Below, piece by piece: positions 59,998 through 64,000 of a stretch of DNA of 64,000 nucleotides (within the stretch, counting starts at the first letter, position 1; every line of letters begins with the position of its first letter). This stretch comes from JAPHTQ01 sp050288165 (GTDB taxonomy: Bacteria; Pseudomonadota; Gammaproteobacteria; Thiohalomonadales; Thiohalomonadaceae). Position numbers and translations under genes: made by a program. The stretch spans positions 124,001 through 188,000 of the forward strand of contig JBNKDG010000004.1 of NCBI GenBank assembly GCA_050288165.1, in the 5' to 3' direction. The notes under the pieces are model-generated. The model saw only the letters and a program-made list of their open reading frames with translations, did not search any database and was not told the origin of the DNA.

Positions 59998-60779
59998 TGC
60001 TGGACTGGTTGCAACGGTTGGGTCAGAGCGGTCTCGGTTTCTTCGAGCGGCTGGGGCGTGGCCACATACTCTTTTATTACATCCTGACCGGGATCCCCAG
60101 CGTGCTGGTGCGGCCACGGCTGCTGATGCAGCAGGTCTACTCGGTCGGGGTGCTGTCGATTTTGATCATCCTGGTCTCCGGCGTGTTCGTTGGCATGGTG
60201 CTCGGCCTGCAGGGCTATAACACCCTCTCCGATTTCGGTGCCGAGGAGTCGTTGGGCACCATGGTCGCACTGAGCCTGGTGCGCGAACTGGGGCCGGTGG
60301 TCACCGCACTGCTGTTCGCCGGTCGGGCCGGTTCGGCGCTGACCGCGGAGATCGGCCTGATGAAGGCCACCGAACAGCTCTCCGGGATGGAGATGATGGC
60401 GGTCGACCCGATCAAACGGGTGCTCTCGCCGCGCTTCCTCGCCAGTTTCATTTCGATGCCCCTGTTGGCGGCGATCTTCAGTTACGTCGGCGTGCTGGGA
60501 GGCTATTTCGTCGGTGTCGGTCTGCTCGGTGTCGACGACGGCGCCTACTGGTCGCAGATCCAGTCGAGCGTCGACTTCCAGGACGACATCGTCAACGGCG
60601 TGATCAAGAGCCTGACATTCGGCGTGGTCGCCGGCTGGATCGCCATCTTCGAAGGGTATGACGCCGTGCCGACCTCCGAAGGGGTCAGCCGCGCCACCAC
60701 CCGCACCGTAGTACACACTTCCCTGGCGGTATTGGGGTTGGACTTCATCCTCACCGCACTGATGTTTGGAGATAATTAA
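59997..60779 (+). CDS. mlaE: Mla permease MlaE
   Basis: 260 residues. MlaE/permease fold with about five membrane segments; family motif LVRELGPVVTALLFAGRAGSALTAEIGLM. Inner-membrane core of the Mla ABC transporter. Confidence 0.96.
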   Translation: MLDWLQRLGQSGLGFFERLGRGHILFYYILTGIPSVLVRPRLLMQQVYSVGVLSILIILVSGVFVGMVLGLQGYNTLSDFGAEESLGTMVALSLVRELGPVVTALLFAGRAGSALTAEIGLMKATEQLSGMEMMAVDPIKRVLSPRFLASFISMPLLAAIFSYVGVLGGYFVGVGLLGVDDGAYWSQIQSSVDFQDDIVNGVIKSLTFGVVAGWIAIFEGYDAVPTSEGVSRATTRTVVHTSLAVLGLDFILTALMFGDN

Positions 60780-60780
60780 T

Positions 60781-61254
60781 ATGATGCATACCAGAACAGT
60801 CGAAATCTGGGTCGGTCTGTTTATCGCCGCGGGCATGGCAGCCCTGTTCATGCTGGCGATGCAGGTGAGTAATCTCACCGTGGTCAGCAGCGACGAGGGC
60901 TACACCGTTACCGCCAAGTTCGACAATATCGGCGGCCTCAAGGTGCGTTCACCGGTCACCGTCGCCGGGGTACGGGTCGGACGGGTGAGCAATATCGGTT
61001 TCGACCCCAAGACCTTCCAGGCGGTGGTCAGCCTCAACATCAGTAACCAGTACAAAGAACTCCCTGCCGATACCAGCGCCTCGATCTTCACCGCCGGTCT
61101 GCTCGGTGAGCAGTACATCGGTCTGGAGCCGGGCGGCGATATGGAGATGTTGAAGGAGGGCGACGAGCTGATGTTGACCCAGTCGGCGCTGGTGCTGGAA
61201 CAGCTGATTGGCCAGTTCCTGTTCAACAAGGCGTCTGAAGGGGAGGCCAAGTAA
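60781..61254 (+). CDS. mlaD: Mla substrate-binding protein MlaD
   Basis: 158 residues (ATG 60781 or 60784). One N-terminal membrane helix and an MCE domain (about 38-125; FDNIGGLKVRSPVTVAGVRVGRV and LGEQYIGLEPGG). Forms the hexameric ring on MlaFEB. Overlaps mlaC by one base. Confidence 0.96.
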   Translation: MMHTRTVEIWVGLFIAAGMAALFMLAMQVSNLTVVSSDEGYTVTAKFDNIGGLKVRSPVTVAGVRVGRVSNIGFDPKTFQAVVSLNISNQYKELPADTSASIFTAGLLGEQYIGLEPGGDMEMLKEGDELMLTQSALVLEQLIGQFLFNKASEGEAK

Positions 61255-61892
61255 TGATGCGTAAACTCGTTGCATGGACAGCCACAGCGCTGCTGGCAGT
61301 GAGCGTTTCCCTGCCGCTGCAGGCGGAGGAGAAACATCCCGCTGAAAGCCTGGTGACCGATACCACCAACAAGGTGCTGGAGCGGCTGCGCAAGGATAAA
61401 GCCGAACTGGAGAAGGACAAGAGCAAGATCTACCCGCTGGTGCAGGAGCTGATCCTGCCCCACTTCGATTTCGAGAAGATGTCGATCTGGGTGTTGGGCA
61501 AGAACTGGCGCAAGGCCGATGCGCAGCAGCAGAAGACCTTTACCGCCGAATTCCAGAACCTGCTGGTGCGCACCTATTCTACCGCACTGCTGGAGTACAC
61601 CGATCAGAAGATCGACTTCCTGCCGTTCCATGCCGCTGACGGCGACAGGAAGGTGACGGTCAAAACCCGTATCGTGCAGGGTGGTGGTGCCAGTGACATT
61701 CCGCTCAACTACAGCCTCTACCTCAACAAGCAGGGTCAGTGGAAGGTCTACGACATTACCGTCGACGGCATCAGCCTGGTGACCAACTATCGCACCAGTT
61801 TTGCCACCGAGGTGCAGCAGGGGGGGATCCCCAAGCTGTTGACCAAACTGGCAGAGATGAATCAGAACGCGGGGAAAGACAGTGGCAAGTGA
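61254..61892 (+). CDS. mlaC: Periplasmic phospholipid carrier MlaC
   Basis: 212 residues. Signal peptide ends LPLQA. The Tol-Tol_Ttg2 domain includes ILPHFDFEKMSIWVLGKNWRKA and WKVYDITVDGISLVTNYR. Ferries phospholipid between MlaA and MlaFEDB. Confidence 0.95.
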   Translation: MMRKLVAWTATALLAVSVSLPLQAEEKHPAESLVTDTTNKVLERLRKDKAELEKDKSKIYPLVQELILPHFDFEKMSIWVLGKNWRKADAQQQKTFTAEFQNLLVRTYSTALLEYTDQKIDFLPFHAADGDRKVTVKTRIVQGGGASDIPLNYSLYLNKQGQWKVYDITVDGISLVTNYRTSFATEVQQGGIPKLLTKLAEMNQNAGKDSGK

Positions 61893-62196
61893 GGTCGCCA
61901 TGCCGATCGAAAGTGGCACGCCCGGTGTGGCCAGTGTGCGCAGTGAGCTGACCTTCGCCACGGTAACGGCGGTGCGCCGTTTCAGCCAGACACTGTTTAA
62001 CAGTCGTGGTGGACAACTGGTATTCGATCTTGCCGAGGTCTCGCGTGCCGACAGCGCCGGGCTGGCCCTGTTGATGGAGTGGCTGCGCATGGGCAAGGCG
62101 GCGGGAATGGATATCCGTTTCCGCCATCTACCGCAGCAGTTGCTGGCGATTGCCCGGGCCAGCGACCTGGAGCGCCTGATTCCGCTGGAGGGATAG
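61882..62196 (+). CDS. mlaB: STAS-domain protein MlaB
   Basis: About 104 residues from GTG 61882, overlapping mlaC; the ATG at 61900 is an alternative. STAS fold with the phosphorylatable-type loop VSRADSAGLALLMEWLRMG. Binds MlaF and is needed for its activity. Confidence 0.92.
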   Translation: MASEVAMPIESGTPGVASVRSELTFATVTAVRRFSQTLFNSRGGQLVFDLAEVSRADSAGLALLMEWLRMGKAAGMDIRFRHLPQQLLAIARASDLERLIPLEG

Positions 62197-62270
62197 CGCG
62201 CGTTCAGGGTTACATATTGGCCTCCCAGGCGGTATGATTCCCGACTCATTTCCCCATGTTGGTGCGTGGT

Positions 62271-62525
62271 ATGCAGGTTGAAGAGGTCAAGGCGATGATC
62301 GAGGCGGCCCTGCCCGCCGATGAAGTGCGGGTGTCAGGGGACGGCAGCCATTTCGACATTATCGTCGTTAGTAAGGAATTCGAAGGCAAATCAATGGTGC
62401 AGGAACAGCGGATGGTCTTCGCCACGCTGGGGGACAGGATCACCTCCGGCGAGATCCATGCCATTAACATTAAGGCCTATACACCGGATGAGTGGAAAAC
62501 TGCCAGCAAACTGCAGCTTTCCTGA
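62271..62525 (+). CDS. ibaG: BolA-family protein IbaG
   Basis: 84 residues from the ATG at 62271; ATG 62256 would add five. VRVSGDGSHFDIIVVSKEFEGKS and HAINIKAYTPDEW closely match E. coli IbaG. Works with monothiol glutaredoxin in iron-sulfur metabolism and acid response. Placed before murA as in E. coli. Confidence 0.94.
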   Translation: MQVEEVKAMIEAALPADEVRVSGDGSHFDIIVVSKEFEGKSMVQEQRMVFATLGDRITSGEIHAINIKAYTPDEWKTASKLQLS

Positions 62526-62582
62526 GGCGCCCGGCCGTCGCTGCCCGATAACGGGCGGGTCGAGACTTTCACAGCGAGGAAT

Positions 62583-63887
62583 ATGGACAAACTAATCATT
62601 ACCGGCGGTACCACCCTGAAAGGGGAGATCCGTATTTCCGGCGCCAAAAACTCCGCCCTGCCGATCCTGGCGGCCACCCTGGTTGCCGACGAGCCGGTGA
62701 CCATCTGCAACGTGCCGCACCTGCATGACATCACCACCACCATGGAACTGCTCGGTAACATGGGTGTGGAGCTGGTGATCGACGAAAAGCTCAATATCGA
62801 AGTCCACGCCAACACCATCAAGGAGCTCTACGCCCCCTACGAACTGGTGCGCACCATGCGGGCGTCGATCCTGGTGTTGGGCCCGCTGCTGGCGCGTCAT
62901 GGCGAAGCGGAAGTCTCACTGCCCGGCGGTTGCGCCATCGGCTCGCGTCCGGTCAACATCCACATCGACGGTCTACGCGCCATGGGTGCCGACATCAAAG
63001 TGGAGAACGGTTACATCAAGGCCAGCACCCACGGCGGTCGCCTCAAGGGCGCGGTGTTGAAACCGGAAGTGGTGACGGTGACCGGCACCGAAAACCTGAT
63101 GATCGCAGCGACCCTGGCCGAGGGGACCACAGTGATCAAGAATGCTGCCCGTGAACCGGAGGTGGTCGATCTGGCCAACTTCCTCAACAGCATCGGCGCC
63201 AAGGTCAGCGGCGCGGGTACCGATACCGTGACCATCGAAGGGGTCGAGAGGTTGCACGGCGGTACTTATAACGTACTGCCTGATCGTATCGAAACCGGTA
63301 CCTATCTGGTGGCGGCGGCGATCACTGGTGGCAAGGTCAAACTCAAGGATACCCGTCCGGATCTGCTCGATGCGGTGCTGGACAAGCTGCGCGAAGCGGG
63401 TGCCGATATCGAGTGCGGCGAAGACTGGATCAGTCTCGACATGCACGGCAAGCGGCCGAAGGCAGTCGATCTGGAGACGGCACCCTATCCCGATTTCCCC
63501 ACCGACATGCAGGCGCAGTTCACCGCGTTGAACTGTATCGCCGAGGGTCGCGGGCGCATTATCGAAACCGTATTCGAAAACCGCTTCATGCACGTGCAGG
63601 AGTTGCAGCGCATGGGGGCGAAGATCGACCTCGATGGCAATATCGCCATCACCACCGGTATCGAGCGTCTCACCGGTGCGCCTGTCATGGCGACCGACCT
63701 GCGTGCCTCTGCCAGCCTGGTACTGGCCGGTCTGGTGGCTGAAGGTGAAACCGTGGTGGATCGTATCTACCACATCGACCGCGGTTACGAATGTATTGAA
63801 GAGAAACTGGCCCAGCTCGGTGCGCGCATCCGCCGCGTGCCGGAGATCCACTATAACGGGCCGGTGCTGCTGGATGTAATGCCGTGA
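62583..63887 (+). CDS. murA: UDP-N-acetylglucosamine 1-carboxyvinyltransferase
   Basis: 434 residues. The N-terminal GAKNSALPILAATL, catalytic Cys117 in GGCAIGSRPV and FPTDMQAQ are diagnostic. First committed step of peptidoglycan synthesis. Overlaps hisG by GTGA. Confidence 0.97.
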   Translation: MDKLIITGGTTLKGEIRISGAKNSALPILAATLVADEPVTICNVPHLHDITTTMELLGNMGVELVIDEKLNIEVHANTIKELYAPYELVRTMRASILVLGPLLARHGEAEVSLPGGCAIGSRPVNIHIDGLRAMGADIKVENGYIKASTHGGRLKGAVLKPEVVTVTGTENLMIAATLAEGTTVIKNAAREPEVVDLANFLNSIGAKVSGAGTDTVTIEGVERLHGGTYNVLPDRIETGTYLVAAAITGGKVKLKDTRPDLLDAVLDKLREAGADIECGEDWISLDMHGKRPKAVDLETAPYPDFPTDMQAQFTALNCIAEGRGRIIETVFENRFMHVQELQRMGAKIDLDGNIAITTGIERLTGAPVMATDLRASASLVLAGLVAEGETVVDRIYHIDRGYECIEEKLAQLGARIRRVPEIHYNGPVLLDVMP

Positions 63888-64000
63888 GTAATACCCTGAC
63901 CATCGCTCTCTCCAAGGGGCGCATCTTCAAGGATACCCTGCCGCTGCTGGCTCATGCTGGCATCGAGCCGCTGGACGATCCGGAGAAGAGCCGCAAGCTG
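63884..64000 (+). CDS. hisG: ATP phosphoribosyltransferase, short form (5' part only)
   Basis: Only 39 codons are inside the window. The GTG start at 63884 overlaps the murA stop. The visible LTIALSKGRIFKDTLPLL matches the HisG N-terminus. First step of histidine biosynthesis. murA-hisG adjacency is usual in Pseudomonas-like gammaproteobacteria. Confidence 0.92.
   Translation, partial: MSNTLTIALSKGRIFKDTLPLLAHAGIEPLDDPEKSRKL

Overview
The window is a stretch of gammaproteobacterial chromosome, mostly of high GC content and densely coded. The gene order supports the assignment: miaB-ybeZ-ybeY-corC-lnt, leuS-lptE-holA, nadD-rsfS-rlmH, maf-rng-yhdP, and the lpt/kds/rpoN/pts block divergent from mlaFEDCB-ibaG-murA-hisG all follow arrangements known from Escherichia and Pseudomonas. 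A dedicated HPr kinase, an EIIA-Man-like protein and a polyphosphate:AMP phosphotransferase point away from enterics, towards an environmental (possibly Chromatiales-like) gammaproteobacterium. I cannot name the species.

Layout. 1-8 kb: polyphosphate:AMP phosphotransferase (cut by the window edge), several small conserved proteins of unknown function, a HIT hydrolase, a patatin, a double-thioredoxin protein, mazG and a beta-propeller lipoprotein. 8-13 kb: a PadR regulator with an RND efflux pair. 13-16 kb: an ammonium channel behind a sigma54-type promoter, then an EAL-CBS-GGDEF protein. 16-21.6 kb: miaB to lnt. 21.7-24.3 kb: a low-GC gene cassette array with four attC sites and no integrase. 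24.6-27.1 kb: a MITE-like element, a zinc-ribbon protein, a sigma54 activator and, divergent from it, a probable sigma54-dependent small RNA. 27.2-36 kb: leuS to maf. 36-42.6 kb: rng, yhdP and a nitrilase. 42.6-44.7 kb: a lower-GC insert of four small genes where tldD would be expected. 44.7-58.7 kb, minus strand: darP, mgtE, a permease-free PTS phosphorelay (EI, HPr, EIIA-Man, RapZ, HprK, PtsN), hpf, rpoN, lptBAC, kdsC, kdsD, a metal-binding protein, a Ca/Na antiporter and mlaA. 59-64 kb, plus strand: mlaFEDCB, ibaG, murA and the start of hisG.

How the genes work together. The right half is an envelope module: LPS transport and Kdo synthesis, phospholipid retrograde transport by the Mla system, and the first committed step of peptidoglycan synthesis. 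It is interleaved with sigma54 and a PTS-type nitrogen/carbon signalling relay. Sigma54 then probably acts in the left half of the same window, at the amtB promoter and at the putative small RNA next to leuS.

Three patterns deserve attention. (1) A sigma54-type promoter with upstream dyads and a strong terminator delimits a probable small RNA of about 214 nt, divergent from a PAS-type sigma54 activator gene. (2) An integrase-less integron cassette array contains a HEPN-like gene. (3) Five long intergenic hairpins inside operons are built of short tandem words of 7-9 nt; the words pair between the arms while the 1-2 nt spacers between them mostly do not. In miaB, maf and the thioredoxin-HEAT gene the repeats run into the coding sequence and supply its last codons and stop.
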